Below, piece after piece: positions 25,730 to 35,631 of a DNA stretch of 64,000 nt (positions are counted from its first letter, which is position 1; each line of letters opens with the position of its first letter). Position numbers and translations under genes: made by a program. Location of the stretch: positions 1-64,000 of the forward strand of contig NZ_JAANMZ010000023.1 in the NCBI RefSeq assembly GCF_011250555.1. Direction: 5' to 3'. This DNA is from Bacillus sp. MM2020_4 (GTDB taxonomy: Bacteria > Bacillota > Bacilli > Bacillales > Cytobacillaceae). The notes under the pieces are model-generated. The model was not told the origin of the DNA. It was given only the letters and a program-made list of their open reading frames with translations, and searched no databases.

Positions 25730-27903
25730 AGCATGACCACTCCTTTCCCGCGGGCATTTGATTTGGTTAGATTATATAGTTCCCTTGCAATCTTTTGAAT
25801 GTCGGCTTCTTCCCGTACGATCATTTGCTGTACAACTACACCGCTATTACCACCCATATGTTCACTGATCATACCGGCAATTTTGCCTAAAACTGAATCA
25901 GATAATGGTATAGCTGCCTCTGGCACATTGGCATCCCCCATACCTACTAATCTAGGACTGTTTGCTGGGAACACACCACCATTTTTATACCAGTCTACCG
26001 CTAATTTAGGTACACTCGGAGGAGATAAACTAAATTTACCGCTTAATCCGAAATGAGGTAGTTTAATATGGGGTAATTTCAATGATAACCCTCTGAAAAA
26101 ACCTTTTATTTTTTCAATCTGATCACCCACAAATGAAACAGCTTCCTTAATTGCGCTCTTAATTCCCTCTTTTATATCTTGAAACTTTTCTTTTACAGAT
26201 TGTCCAAGTTCGCCGGCCTTAGTTTTAATAGTATCCCAGTTTTTATAAAGAAGGACACCTATTGCAATGAGTGCCGCTATTGCAGCAATTATTCCAAGGA
26301 TAATAAGCGTCAAAGGAAGCATTCCAATGTTTAACGCAATCGATGCAACCGATAACATACCCATTACTCCCGCTAAAGCCATACCTACCCCAACTAATAT
26401 ACCTATAACAGTTACTATTGCTGTTATAGTAGCCGTAAGAGTAGGATTTTCCGCCGCCCATTCTGCGACCTTTGCTACCATATTTGCTATATCAGTAAGT
26501 AAAGGAGTAAGGGAAGTTTGCATATTAGATAAAGCTGTTTGCAATTGCACCGCTGGATCCGAGTCTAATGCTTTAACCGATTCGTTTAATAAATCCTGAT
26601 TGGCTTTTAAATCCCCTGTATTTTTTTCTGCATTCAATATGGTATCTGTTATTTTCGTGCCATTTTCTTCCCATAGTGTCCCGAAAATCTGAACACCAAG
26701 GGCATTTCTCGTAGTTTCGTCTTTAATATTTAATAAGGCAGACGCTACCTCTTGCATAGCCTTTTTACCGCCTTCACCACCACTTGCAACAGCTTTACCC
26801 CACTCCATAAACTGTGAAGCAGATAGATCAGTACCTTCAATTATGTCAGATATTGCCTCCGGTACTAAAAATCCAAACTCAGCCACTTTAATTCGACCTT
26901 CTTTTAAACCATCTAAAAGTACGTCAATGTTCCAAGTACCTGTTTCGACCCCTGCAGCAAAAATCCCTTGGATTTCTTGAGCATTATAGCCAGCCCTTGA
27001 AAGTTGTGAACCGTATTCGGTGATTATATCCAATTGGTCAGGCGGAAATCCCATTTTCAAAAGTGCGTTAGTCATTCCAAGTGCTTCTTCTTGAGACATT
27101 CCCAAGTTAGAAGCCATTTCATTTGATTCTTGAATTAATTCATTAAAATCAATTTCCCCATAGGCGGCGGAAATTGCGCCTGCACTTTTAATAATGGCAG
27201 CATTCGACTCATCTGAGGCATTTTTATTTAATGCCCATTGTTTGCGCACTCCTTCAAGTGCTCCTTCAGCCTCAACACCATAAACTTCCACACTCGAAAG
27301 TGCATTTTTAACAGCCTGCACTGACTCATCGGGAACTTGAAAAGAAATATCAATTTTTGTGTTTAAAGAAGAACTATCTAATGCCTTTTCAATTACTTCT
27401 TTAATGCCTAACCCAGCTGCTAAACCACCAGCAAGCCCTGCTAACTCTCCACCTAATTCTTTTACAGACCCTTGAGCTTCCTCGGAATCGTCACCAAGTT
27501 GTTGCATATCTTGTCTTACTTCAGTAACGGAACTGTCATTACCAACCTGTGACAATCGTCTTCTTAGACCGTTCAATTGCCCTTCTGTTGCTACAATTTC
27601 ACGCTGGAATGCCCTGTATTGGTCAGCACCAATATCACCGCGCTGGAATTGTTCCTCAACTTGACTTTGCGCCGCTCTTAATCGATCCAGCTTTTCAGTG
27701 GAATTAGCTACTTGTTCAGCTAATATTTGCTGTTGTTGAGCAATAAGTTCGGTATTACCAGGATCAAACTTCAGCAGCCGTTCCACGCTTTTTAATTCTG
27801 ACTGTAAATCCTTGCTTTTCTTGTTTACATCTCTTAGGGCATTTTGTAAGCCGACCGTATCGCCGCCTATTTCTACCGTAATCCCTTTAATATTCCCTGC
27901 CAT
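25726..27903 (-). CDS. tail tape measure protein
   Basis: A 725-residue protein that sets tail length and is ejected with DNA. Residues 1-140 are a long coiled coil (LRDVNKKSKDLQSELKSVER), the middle is helical, and about residues 470-560 contain hydrophobic segments (TATITAIVTVIGILVGVGMA). It follows the gpG/gpGT chaperone gene pair, the standard order. The ATG has an AGTGAGGTGAG ribosome site located inside the stop region of gpT. Using about 0.15 nm per residue, the tail would be about 110 nm. Confidence 0.94.
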   Translation of the reverse strand: MAGNIKGITVEIGGDTVGLQNALRDVNKKSKDLQSELKSVERLLKFDPGNTELIAQQQQILAEQVANSTEKLDRLRAAQSQVEEQFQRGDIGADQYRAFQREIVATEGQLNGLRRRLSQVGNDSSVTEVRQDMQQLGDDSEEAQGSVKELGGELAGLAGGLAAGLGIKEVIEKALDSSSLNTKIDISFQVPDESVQAVKNALSSVEVYGVEAEGALEGVRKQWALNKNASDESNAAIIKSAGAISAAYGEIDFNELIQESNEMASNLGMSQEEALGMTNALLKMGFPPDQLDIITEYGSQLSRAGYNAQEIQGIFAAGVETGTWNIDVLLDGLKEGRIKVAEFGFLVPEAISDIIEGTDLSASQFMEWGKAVASGGEGGKKAMQEVASALLNIKDETTRNALGVQIFGTLWEENGTKITDTILNAEKNTGDLKANQDLLNESVKALDSDPAVQLQTALSNMQTSLTPLLTDIANMVAKVAEWAAENPTLTATITAIVTVIGILVGVGMALAGVMGMLSVASIALNIGMLPLTLIILGIIAAIAALIAIGVLLYKNWDTIKTKAGELGQSVKEKFQDIKEGIKSAIKEAVSFVGDQIEKIKGFFRGLSLKLPHIKLPHFGLSGKFSLSPPSVPKLAVDWYKNGGVFPANSPRLVGMGDANVPEAAIPLSDSVLGKIAGMISEHMGGNSGVVVQQMIVREEADIQKIARELYNLTKSNARGKGVVML

Positions 27904-27917
27904 AATCTCACCTCACT

Positions 27918-28459
27918 TTAAAACGCGTCGAAATCTGTTTGAGATGCTTTGCGTGTTTTTTCATTTTCGGGTTTATTCATTTCAATAAATTCCTCGATAT
28001 AGTCCAAGCACATGCCAATTGTCATGTTTTCTAAATCTACATTTGTTAGTCCACATCTATTACAAAGGACTAGGAACGTTTCTGTCGAGATTTCTTGTTG
28101 TTCGCCGGATGATTCGACTTTTTTTTTGCTTGTAACGAGGCACCAATAAGATCCTGTACCTGTGGAACAATATCCATTAACGGGAATACATCAAAACTAT
28201 CAAGCCACTCCAAAGGCTCTGGAATAGTAGCGTCAGCTGTTTTAGCCATAACCCATGTAATGTTATAAAGGACATCAAAATCAACTAATTCAATGTCCTT
28301 AGCCGTTAAGTCTTCGCCGGTATTAAGCTTTTTAAGAGAGTTTAATCTTAAAATATCCACAAAAAAGTCTTTGTGGAATTGCGCTTTGTATCGCAATGGG
28401 GTGGCGCCGGTACTTTTAAAGCGGACTTGCTTACCGTCAATTACGATTGTTTTTTCCAT
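27918..28459 (-). CDS. tail assembly chaperone GT, made by -1 frameshift
   Basis: At the end of the gpG gene nine consecutive A residues followed by G (minus strand, 28119-28127) give the slippery heptamer A AAA AAG in the right phase. A -1 shift joins gpG to an overlapping reading frame (KVESSGEQQEIS ... ASQTDFDAF) of about 69 codons that ends at 27918, 14 bp before the tape measure start. This is the G/GT arrangement of lambda-like tails. The T part has no start codon of its own with a ribosome site. Confidence 0.85.
28070..28459 (-). CDS. tail assembly chaperone G
   Basis: A 129-residue zero-frame product (TIVIDGKQVRFKSTGATPLR) of the tail chaperone locus. Such proteins bind the tape measure protein during tail assembly. 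Its Lys-rich C-terminus is encoded by the slippery region. It lies between the major tail protein gene and the tape measure gene. Confidence 0.88.
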   Translation of the reverse strand: MEKTIVIDGKQVRFKSTGATPLRYKAQFHKDFFVDILRLNSLKKLNTGEDLTAKDIELVDFDVLYNITWVMAKTADATIPEPLEWLDSFDVFPLMDIVPQVQDLIGASLQAKKKSNHPANNKKSRQKRS

Positions 28460-28469
28460 TTATATCACC

Positions 28470-29042
28470 TTAAACTTGAGCTTTCTTATAAACATTAGTA
28501 AACCAAGAATCATAGATTGCTTGAGTTGTGCTCGATGTTGTTTTAGTTTTGACTATTAATTTATCTCCAATTTCAATGGGAGATGCGGTTAATGATAATT
28601 CTGTTGTTGCAACATCTGTGCCTGCTTGCTTGGTTTGTCCACTCAAACTTGGCCTACTTGCTGTGCAATTATATAAAACATGACGAGTAGCTTTTATATC
28701 TCCTTCGAATTGAAATAAAAGTGCAAATGTCTTACCTTGCACATTTGCAAGTTCATTTAACACGCCATCAACTTCGTCTAATTCTTCCCCTAAGGCATCT
28801 ATTGCAAATTGTTGGGGAATTTTAGCGATATTTAATTTAGCATCATAACCTTGGTTGCTATTAGCGACATAATAAACCATGTTGTCAGCATAAAATTTTG
28901 TTGATTCCCCTACTGGATCAGACGTCATACTGACAGCTCCAGGAATAGGGATAGGAGTTTCAAATGTTATAACGTCACCAGCAACTGTGTATGGTGCATA
29001 ATGAACTTTACTTAACCCGTACTCTACTTTGTTTTCTGGCAT
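28470..29042 (-). CDS. major tail protein
   Basis: A 190-residue phi13-type major tail tube protein (VEYGLSKVHYAPYTV, FETPIPIPGAVSMTSDPVGE). Position between head-tail joining genes and the tail chaperone is typical. It polymerises to form the tail tube. Confidence 0.92.
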   Translation of the reverse strand: MPENKVEYGLSKVHYAPYTVAGDVITFETPIPIPGAVSMTSDPVGESTKFYADNMVYYVANSNQGYDAKLNIAKIPQQFAIDALGEELDEVDGVLNELANVQGKTFALLFQFEGDIKATRHVLYNCTASRPSLSGQTKQAGTDVATTELSLTASPIEIGDKLIVKTKTTSSTTQAIYDSWFTNVYKKAQV

Positions 29043-29043
29043 A

Positions 29044-29373
29044 TTAGATCAACCTCACTTCATATATTTTTTGGAATAATTGTTCTGAATCTAGGTATGT
29101 TTCAGTAGAATCATATGGAATATCATTTTGATCAAACACGCTTTCAAGTTTCCCCTCAGCGACTAAATCCTTTTTCGAAGAATATAATTCAATTTGCACG
29201 TTATCGATTTTTTTATAGACCTTTCCGTCAGCCATAAAATTAGATGAATAGGCAACCAAATAACAAATGTATGGTGGAATAGGTACTGGATTATTTGTAG
29301 TTGCGGTAAAATGCGAATAAGCCACAGGATAACCTGCGGCATCAAGTATTTTTTTCAATTCAGCGAGTGTCAT
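29044..29373 (-). CDS. tail terminator-like head-tail joining protein
   Basis: A 109-residue protein (MTLAELKKILDAAGYPVAYSH). Located right before the major tail protein gene, where the tail completion/terminator protein is normally encoded. Overlaps the preceding HK97 gp10-type gene by four bases. Family assignment is mostly by position and pattern. Confidence 0.8.
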   Translation of the reverse strand: MTLAELKKILDAAGYPVAYSHFTATTNNPVPIPPYICYLVAYSSNFMADGKVYKKIDNVQIELYSSKKDLVAEGKLESVFDQNDIPYDSTETYLDSEQLFQKIYEVRLI

Positions 29374-29726
29374 TGTCTAATCGCCTGCTCTACTTTGTCT
29401 AAATAATTTTCAATTGCCCTCTGTTCAGCCGGGCGAATGTGAACTTTAGCAGGAACACGTCCGCCACCTCTTTTAACATGACCATGTTCAAGCAAATGAG
29501 TGAGTTGATAGTCTGTTTTATTGTGGACGACTAAAGTATTTCCAACCTTCTTAACGCGCCAACCTTTTCTGTAAGAGCCTGTATCCTTTGGGCTAGTTTG
29601 TTTAAGTTCATCTTTAAGATCATCTGCTATTTCTTTTTTAGACGCTTCTAAATCTTCTTCCACAAGGTTAGAGTATCGATTAAGTTCCCTCGCAATTTCT
29701 GCTGCCAAAGCATCTATACCAGCCAT
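29370..29726 (-). CDS. HK97 gp10-type putative tail component
   Basis: About 118 residues with the characteristic order: helical start, DTGSYRKGWRVKK, then LTHLLEHGHVKRGGGRVPAKVHIRPA. This is the gp10 family of head-tail connection. ATG at 29726 has AGGAG upstream. Overlaps both neighbours. Confidence 0.9.
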   Translation of the reverse strand: MAGIDALAAEIARELNRYSNLVEEDLEASKKEIADDLKDELKQTSPKDTGSYRKGWRVKKVGNTLVVHNKTDYQLTHLLEHGHVKRGGGRVPAKVHIRPAEQRAIENYLDKVEQAIRQ

Positions 29727-29727
29727 G

Positions 29728-30075
29728 TTACACACGCTCCTTTGCTAAAATAGTGAGCGTTTTATTTAATTCGTCATCATTGATTGGTGGCTCAATGATA
29801 TCAAAGATACGGCCATTATAATCAATCCTCATATCGGCTGTGATACCCTCCGTGTAGTGGATAATAAAACGGGATGTAATAACCACATGTTCTGCCCCGG
29901 CTGATACATACTCAGAGCCTTTAACTGTTTTTATCATTGCCCAGGCTTTCTTATAGTCGATCCAGGTGGTATCTTCTTGACCTAATTCATCCTCTACCGT
30001 TTCTGGCTTAAGAAAAGTGATACGATTACGAAATTGCCCTGAATTAAAATTGGGATTGTACTTAAAGGGTTGCAT
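29728..30075 (-). CDS. head-tail adaptor / head closure protein
   Basis: About 115 residues of the phage head-tail joining family (FRNRITFLKPETVEDELGQE, VKGSEYVSAGAEH). It closes the capsid portal after packaging. ATG at 30075 has AGAGGA at correct distance. It overlaps the connector gene upstream. Confidence 0.88.
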   Translation of the reverse strand: MQPFKYNPNFNSGQFRNRITFLKPETVEDELGQEDTTWIDYKKAWAMIKTVKGSEYVSAGAEHVVITSRFIIHYTEGITADMRIDYNGRIFDIIEPPINDDELNKTLTILAKERV

Positions 30076-30364
30076 CGGGATCATCCTCTAACACAATTTC
30101 TTCAAGTGCTTTACCAATCGCTAAATTATTGATAAGACTAATAAAATTGTTATTGAAGAATTCTAGAGCATCATTATAGACATACCTAGACCGCTCAAAT
30201 ACGAGTTCTTTAAAGTCCTCGTCTTTTTCTATGTCATAGTCTCCACAGGCTTTGTTTAAGGCTACAATAGACGCAGAAAGGATGCGTTTTAGGTTATCGT
30301 CTTCATAATCCCCTAAGTGCATCCTCTCTTTAAATTCTTGAAGGATTTCAGTTGTGATTGTCAT
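30062..30364 (-). CDS. head-tail connector protein, gp6-like
   Basis: A 100-residue helical protein (LQEFKERMHLGDYEDDNLKR, VALNKACGDYDIE) of the phage connector gp6 family. It forms the first adaptor ring under the portal. It starts just after a small gene. Confidence 0.88.
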   Translation of the reverse strand: MTITTEILQEFKERMHLGDYEDDNLKRILSASIVALNKACGDYDIEKDEDFKELVFERSRYVYNDALEFFNNNFISLINNLAIGKALEEIVLEDDPDATL

Positions 30365-30372
30365 TCAATCAC

Positions 30373-30534
30373 CTACTTTTCTTCTTTTTCTTCAATTCGA
30401 ATTAAAAAAGAGCTATCAAGATTTTTTTCAACCTCATTTGCTCTTTTTACTGTCATTTCGATTTCTGAATTAGCTTTATAAATCTCATTTGTATGGATAT
30501 CACGAAATGCCTTTAATACTTTGAATTTAGCCAA
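30373..30534 (-). CDS. small protein in head gene cluster, 53 residues
   Basis: A TTG-started gene with AAGGAGG seven bases upstream. The product MAKFKVLKAFRDIHTNEIYK... is a small beta-rich acidic protein with a C-terminal EEKEEK tail. Proteins of this size between capsid and connector genes occur in related phages; the DUF-type function is unknown. Confidence 0.78.
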   Translation of the reverse strand: MAKFKVLKAFRDIHTNEIYKANSEIEMTVKRANEVEKNLDSSFLIRIEEKEEK

Positions 30535-30546
30535 TCAAAGTCCTCC

Positions 30547-31707
30547 TTATCCAGCTGGTACTGTTGCTGTAAATTGGATGTTTAAATCGTAAAGCAATGC
30601 TGTTTTGTTATCTTTTGGTTTACCATTAGCGAATTGCTTCATAGTGTATAAACGAGCATCTTCAATGGCTAATGTTTCATCGAATTTATTGATTTTATAT
30701 CCACCAGCAATAGCTGCAAGGTAAGCGTCCTTTACAAAGAATAATGCTTTACCAGTCGGAATTTCTTCTGACTCAACAGTTTGTACATTATACGGTAATG
30801 CAGTCACCCATTGTCCATTTGCTGTTTGAATTGTATTACGAGCTTGCACGGAAATTGCGTCAATAGGATTCACGAGCATTACAACTTTATTTAATACCTT
30901 GCGTGATTTTCCTTTTCCGTCCACAGAGAGATCTTTGATCACATCGTGTAATTCACCAGCTACAACTTCCCCTTTATCAGAGGGTGCAAACGTCAAAGTC
31001 CCGGAAGAAGTTTTAGTAGTGACAGCCCCTGTCCCAGAGTCAACATTCTTCATTAATCCAATAGGCTCATTTTGAGCAGGACCACGACCATTTACAAGGC
31101 CGTATTCTAGACCAACAGAGTAAGATTCAACTAAAATAGTACGAACATAACGCTCTACATACTCAGGTCCAAGCTCCAACATATCTTTCGGAATAACTGC
31201 AAAGGCTGTAAGTTTTAATTGGCCAATTTGCTCTTCGCGGAATGCTGCAGAAATTTGTCCTTTAATTTCCCCGAATAAAGCACCCCAAGCGTATACCTTT
31301 GTTGCATCGGAATAGATGTATCGAGTAATCGCGCCTAAATCTTTCAGACCAATAATATCAAGCAAAGGGTGTTCTGATACTAAATCCTCAAACACGCGCT
31401 CTTGAGTAGTGATCGGTAAAATAGTATCTTCAGCAAAACCGCCACTTGCAATTACTTCGTTAAAGAATTTGCGTTCTGTGGAGGTCAATACATTTTGACC
31501 GCGGGCTGCTAAAATTTGAGCATCATGTATTTCATTGCGTGCCTCCGAAGTAATTTGTTCAGACAAATCAGATTGAAGAGCAGCAAACATGTCGTTAAAT
31601 GCAATTTCCACTTGCTCCGGTGTTGAATTTTCTGCCTTCACTAGATCCATATAAGCTTGTTTTTTAGCATTAAAATTTTCCATTTTACCTTTTAATTTAA
31701 TAGTCAT
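30547..31707 (-). CDS. major capsid protein, HK97 fold
   Basis: A 386-residue protein. The N-terminal helical delta domain (about residues 1-110) is probably removed by the ClpP-type protease encoded just upstream. The body has HK97-fold patterns (FNEVIASGGFAEDTILPITT, GLEYGLVNGRGPAQNEPIGL). The gene follows portal and protease in standard order. Confidence 0.96.
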   Translation of the reverse strand: MTIKLKGKMENFNAKKQAYMDLVKAENSTPEQVEIAFNDMFAALQSDLSEQITSEARNEIHDAQILAARGQNVLTSTERKFFNEVIASGGFAEDTILPITTQERVFEDLVSEHPLLDIIGLKDLGAITRYIYSDATKVYAWGALFGEIKGQISAAFREEQIGQLKLTAFAVIPKDMLELGPEYVERYVRTILVESYSVGLEYGLVNGRGPAQNEPIGLMKNVDSGTGAVTTKTSSGTLTFAPSDKGEVVAGELHDVIKDLSVDGKGKSRKVLNKVVMLVNPIDAISVQARNTIQTANGQWVTALPYNVQTVESEEIPTGKALFFVKDAYLAAIAGGYKINKFDETLAIEDARLYTMKQFANGKPKDNKTALLYDLNIQFTATVPAG

Positions 31708-31734
31708 TTAGATGACCCTCCTTGTTTTTGTGAA

Positions 31735-32433
31735 TTAAAAAAAGAACCCTTTACGTTTAGCTGCAACCTTAGGGGTTGGCTTTTCGGGTTCTTGTTCTGA
31801 ATTTTGTTGTTGCTGAAGTTGTGGAGTAATTTTCGCTACCACCAATTCAACGATTTTTTCAATATCAGCTGATGTATCACTAGATGATTTGATACTATTG
31901 TTAAATTCTTTTGCTTTATTTTCAAAGATCGTAGATTCAACCTCTTCTGGTTCTGCATCCACAATCTCATCAATCAAGCCCATTTCTAGTGCTTTTTTTG
32001 CTGATAGGTATGTTTCCTCATCCAAAAGCTTTTTCGCTTTATTTTCGTCAATTCTATTCGTATAGGAAGCTAATACCGATTCACCTATACTATCTAGATC
32101 ATCAGCAATCTTTCTTAACTGCTTAGCGTTTCCTTGAGCATAAGTCCATGCATTGTGGAGCATTAACTGCGTATTGGAATAAGCCTTGAGAGTATTTGCA
32201 CCCATACAAATAATAGACGCCGCACTTGCTGCAATACCCGTGATTGTGATGGTGACATTTCCTTTATGGCCGCGCAATGTATTCATAATATCGATACCAG
32301 CGAACACATCTCCACCATAAGAATTGATTTCTAATTCAATATCCTCGTCTTCTTTAATGGATTTCATTTTGTAATTAAAATCCCAAATGCTTGAATTCCA
32401 ACTAATGATGTCACCTTTGATTTTATGCTTCAC
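31735..32433 (-). CDS. ClpP-like head maturation protease
   Basis: A 232-residue serine protease of ClpP fold. GIAASAASIICMGANTL contains the catalytic Ser, and LMLHNAWTYAQG the catalytic His. It trims the capsid protein and scaffold. The C-terminal Glu/Gln/Lys region probably acts as scaffold. The start overlaps the portal stop by one base. Confidence 0.95.
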   Translation of the reverse strand: MKHKIKGDIISWNSSIWDFNYKMKSIKEDEDIELEINSYGGDVFAGIDIMNTLRGHKGNVTITITGIAASAASIICMGANTLKAYSNTQLMLHNAWTYAQGNAKQLRKIADDLDSIGESVLASYTNRIDENKAKKLLDEETYLSAKKALEMGLIDEIVDAEPEEVESTIFENKAKEFNNSIKSSSDTSADIEKIVELVVAKITPQLQQQQNSEQEPEKPTPKVAAKRKGFFF

Positions 32434-33569
32434 TATTTCTCACCTCCTTCCACAGATTCAGTGGATTGATAGTTTTTTGTAATAACAAATTTGTCTAACT
32501 CTGGATCATCTGAACGTTCTGCTCCAAACAATTCACGCACCTCATTTCGAGTAAAGGCTCCCGAAGCAACTAGCTTGTCTACTGCTTCAGAATGCTCGAT
32601 CAAGTCCCTTTCAGTTACACCTTTTACTTCAATCCTGGAACCTTTTAAATAGTCATCTTTATCGATTAACTTTGCATTTAGTTCATCCATTATCTTTTTT
32701 ACCAATGGGCCAATACAGAATTTCACATATGCTCTTATGCTAGTTTCATATTCTGCTAGTTCCCCGTGAACCAACGCATTAGGAATGCCTAGGATGTTGG
32801 AGACATCGTCAATCAATGACTTTTTAAGTTTTACAATCTCTTCGATAGATTTTCCATTAACTTCACCTTTAGCAACCTCGGTGTAACTAAAACCTCTTAA
32901 CTTAGGAACCAGCGCCACAACATTTTTTCTGAATGAGTTATACAAATCATCGATAAACTTTTGTAGCTTCGAAGTCTTCTCTTTATCTAGAGATTGAGTA
33001 GAATCAACTTCCACAATCCCTCTTACTTGGTTGCTCAACATCATTGTTTCAATCATTCGACTGTAAAGTCCCGCAAAATCATCAAACATACCTTCCATGA
33101 ATTTTGATAGTTTCTCATTGTTATAAGTAAGGTAAATGACCTCGTCCATATTAAAAGATCGCTGGAAAGTATAGTCCTTCACAGTTACATCTTTAAAAGT
33201 ATCCGGATAAACCGCATATTCAACACGAGTAAAGCTATCCGCAATTAATAAATCATTGTTATCGGTTAGTATGACCAGGACCTCATTTTCGTTGATTAAC
33301 TCGTAAACAAACCTTTGCCAAAAGTCTGCAGCTGATTGATCTGTGTTCGGCCGGACATTTAAAAAGTAATGCCAATCGTCGAGTTGTCGTTTTCCATTTT
33401 TCATTATGCGAAAATCCGACTGACTGATGGTGCGACCAATAAAATTGATACAAGTTTCAAGAGCCATCTTTTTTAAATATGCTCGATGAGTTGTTTCATA
33501 GGTAAAATCTAAATCAAATAAACTTTCAAGCTCACTATTACGCCTTAGTACAGTATCTAAAAATCCCAT
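32433..33569 (-). CDS. phage portal protein, HK97 type
   Basis: A 378-residue portal protein (ETCINFIGRTISQSDFRIMK, GIPNALVHGELAEYETSIRAYV). It forms the dodecameric ring through which DNA enters the capsid. It lies between the large terminase and the protease. Confidence 0.95.
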   Translation of the reverse strand: MGFLDTVLRRNSELESLFDLDFTYETTHRAYLKKMALETCINFIGRTISQSDFRIMKNGKRQLDDWHYFLNVRPNTDQSAADFWQRFVYELINENEVLVILTDNNDLLIADSFTRVEYAVYPDTFKDVTVKDYTFQRSFNMDEVIYLTYNNEKLSKFMEGMFDDFAGLYSRMIETMMLSNQVRGIVEVDSTQSLDKEKTSKLQKFIDDLYNSFRKNVVALVPKLRGFSYTEVAKGEVNGKSIEEIVKLKKSLIDDVSNILGIPNALVHGELAEYETSIRAYVKFCIGPLVKKIMDELNAKLIDKDDYLKGSRIEVKGVTERDLIEHSEAVDKLVASGAFTRNEVRELFGAERSDDPELDKFVITKNYQSTESVEGGEK

Positions 33570-33589
33570 TCTACATTTTCACCCCCTCC

Positions 33590-35302
33590 CTAAAAGTTAA
33601 GTGTATCTAAAGCATCTAATGCATCTGAGACATCGTAATCGTCCAGGTCTCTAGATGCCCACACACCATAAAGAAACATCATGAAACCGTCTGTTTTACG
33701 CTTAACTTCTTCTTTCTTTTTGAATACTTTATTTCCGTTAGGTAATCGTTTAACAAGCACATTATTTGTATACCAGCGCATTAGTGGATTGTCTCCAAAT
33801 ATAATTTGCTCATTCTGGAAAGCTATTTCGATACGTGGTGCTAACAATCCACTTGCAGCATCTGGATTCCGGATGACTTCAACTTCAAAACCGGCCGCTA
33901 TGAATAAAGGTTTCAAAACATCCATCTTAAAATTATCACCGATTATTTTCTTTATGTTCCAACCTTCATTCCGCTTATCAACAAACCATTTAACGACTAT
34001 ATGTGGATCCATCGTTTCAATATTTAGGACAGACAAAAGACCATCGTTTTCCCATTCGCGAATCGGTGCGAATTTACGATGGTCTTTCTTATTATTGTTT
34101 TCTGCCTTTTTCTTGCTATAAGCATAGTGTTTATCGGCAAATGGTTTACAGACATATGAATGAGTCAGTTCCCGGGGGACAAAGTATTTTTCATTCTTTA
34201 GGAACAACAATCCCATCGCAACAAAATCACGAACCGAAGCATAATCCAAACAGCCAATACATTCGCGATTCTTTAATACATCCAGTTCATACTCCTGGTC
34301 AGTGGCCATAATCTTCTTCCACGAGGTTACACTTTTCTCTAAGTCCACTTTTGGCAGATTCATACGTTTTGTAACAAATTCTTCATAACCATCTGGATTG
34401 TGTTCCAATTTGTTATATTGTTTCATCACAGTCCTTAACAGCGTTGTTGCATAACTTGTTAATGGTGGATGGAATTGCGAGTTCGCTTTTTGCCACATGT
34501 CCTGATTGTGCATTTCTTCCTCTTTATCTAAGCAACAGAGAAACGGAAAAAATCCATCTTCACGAATACTAACAGAACCATCCAATAAATTATCTGCTCG
34601 TTCAAGCAATTTGTCTAAAAAACCTTCACGAACATAGCCATCCGAACCAACATAAAAGATCCGGGGATTCGGAACTTTACCAAGACCGGATGTAAATACA
34701 TCAACTGTGGAGGAATTTTCATATTGGTGAATTTCCTCAAAGATAACACAACCGTCTCGCAAACCATCTTTAGTATTCGCATTAGATGTATGGTATTGGA
34801 ATACTGATTTCGTGTTTCTATCCTCAATCAAAGCTTTTTTATGATGAAAATGTCCTTTCAGTCTGTCGTCTTTATCGATTTTATTAAACACTTCGGTAAA
34901 TGACATTTTCGCTTGCTTTTCACTATTCGCTACAACCGATACATTGTAATTATCTATTCCGTGCAAATCACTAATAAAGTAATTTGCAAGTGTAGAAATA
35001 CGTCCCGTCTTCCCGCCCCCGCGGCCTTCATAATCTAAATGTTCATCGAATACTAAAGAGCCATCTTTGTAATAAAGGAAAATGAAACATGTTTTAAATT
35101 TTTGAGTAAGCGTCAGCGGAAAATAATATTTCTCTGTAAAAGCAATATAATTTTCAATCTGCTCACTATCGAAATACATATCATCGGCAGTTAATATATC
35201 ACGTTCAATTAATTTCAGCAGCTTGATACGTCTTTTATTTAAAATAATTTTGCCTTCTTGCCACTGGCGAATATATTCTTCGATGTACGGATAACTAATC
35301 AA
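33590..35302 (-). CDS. terminase large subunit
   Basis: A 570-residue packaging motor with ATPase and nuclease domains. The Walker A-like region is EGRGGGKTGRIS and Walker B VIFEEIHQYEN. Nuclease acidic residues are seen in CLDYASVRDF and the C-terminal DALDALD region. It overlaps the small terminase gene by four bases. Confidence 0.96.
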   Translation of the reverse strand: MISYPYIEEYIRQWQEGKIILNKRRIKLLKLIERDILTADDMYFDSEQIENYIAFTEKYYFPLTLTQKFKTCFIFLYYKDGSLVFDEHLDYEGRGGGKTGRISTLANYFISDLHGIDNYNVSVVANSEKQAKMSFTEVFNKIDKDDRLKGHFHHKKALIEDRNTKSVFQYHTSNANTKDGLRDGCVIFEEIHQYENSSTVDVFTSGLGKVPNPRIFYVGSDGYVREGFLDKLLERADNLLDGSVSIREDGFFPFLCCLDKEEEMHNQDMWQKANSQFHPPLTSYATTLLRTVMKQYNKLEHNPDGYEEFVTKRMNLPKVDLEKSVTSWKKIMATDQEYELDVLKNRECIGCLDYASVRDFVAMGLLFLKNEKYFVPRELTHSYVCKPFADKHYAYSKKKAENNNKKDHRKFAPIREWENDGLLSVLNIETMDPHIVVKWFVDKRNEGWNIKKIIGDNFKMDVLKPLFIAAGFEVEVIRNPDAASGLLAPRIEIAFQNEQIIFGDNPLMRWYTNNVLVKRLPNGNKVFKKKEEVKRKTDGFMMFLYGVWASRDLDDYDVSDALDALDTLNF

Positions 35303-35631
35303 AGTAAACTACCACGCTTCAGGTTGCCTTCCACAGTTGTTGATGCAGGGGCAGGGGCTGTTTTTAATTTAAACTTAATAGATTTCTCAAGCGCGATCTT
35401 TTGAGCATTGATTTTCATTTTCTCATTCATACTGGGATGACTTTTAATAAACTTTTGGGACCCATTTTCAACAACTATACTTACACCATCACGGTCAATG
35501 ACTTCGTCACATTCAGCATCTAATTCATGCAGCCGAATCAAATCATTTACCTTCTTTATTTCCAGTAGATCCTCCGTATCGATTCGGGACAGCAACTGGA
35601 TTCTAAGTTCATCTAATTCTACCTTTTTCAT
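35299..35631 (-). CDS. terminase small subunit, P27 family
   Basis: A 110-residue protein with the P27 features: helical start, central NGSQKFIKSHPSMNEKMKIN motif and a C-terminal helix. It recognises the packaging site. Ribosome site GGGAGGGG. HNH endonuclease upstream fits a cos-type HK97 packaging module. Confidence 0.88.
   Translation of the reverse strand: MKKVELDELRIQLLSRIDTEDLLEIKKVNDLIRLHELDAECDEVIDRDGVSIVVENGSQKFIKSHPSMNEKMKINAQKIALEKSIKFKLKTAPAPASTTVEGNLKRGSLL

Noticed and set aside
33681-34121. 146-residue plus-strand ORF
   Set aside because: Antisense to the terminase large subunit and without ribosome site or domain.
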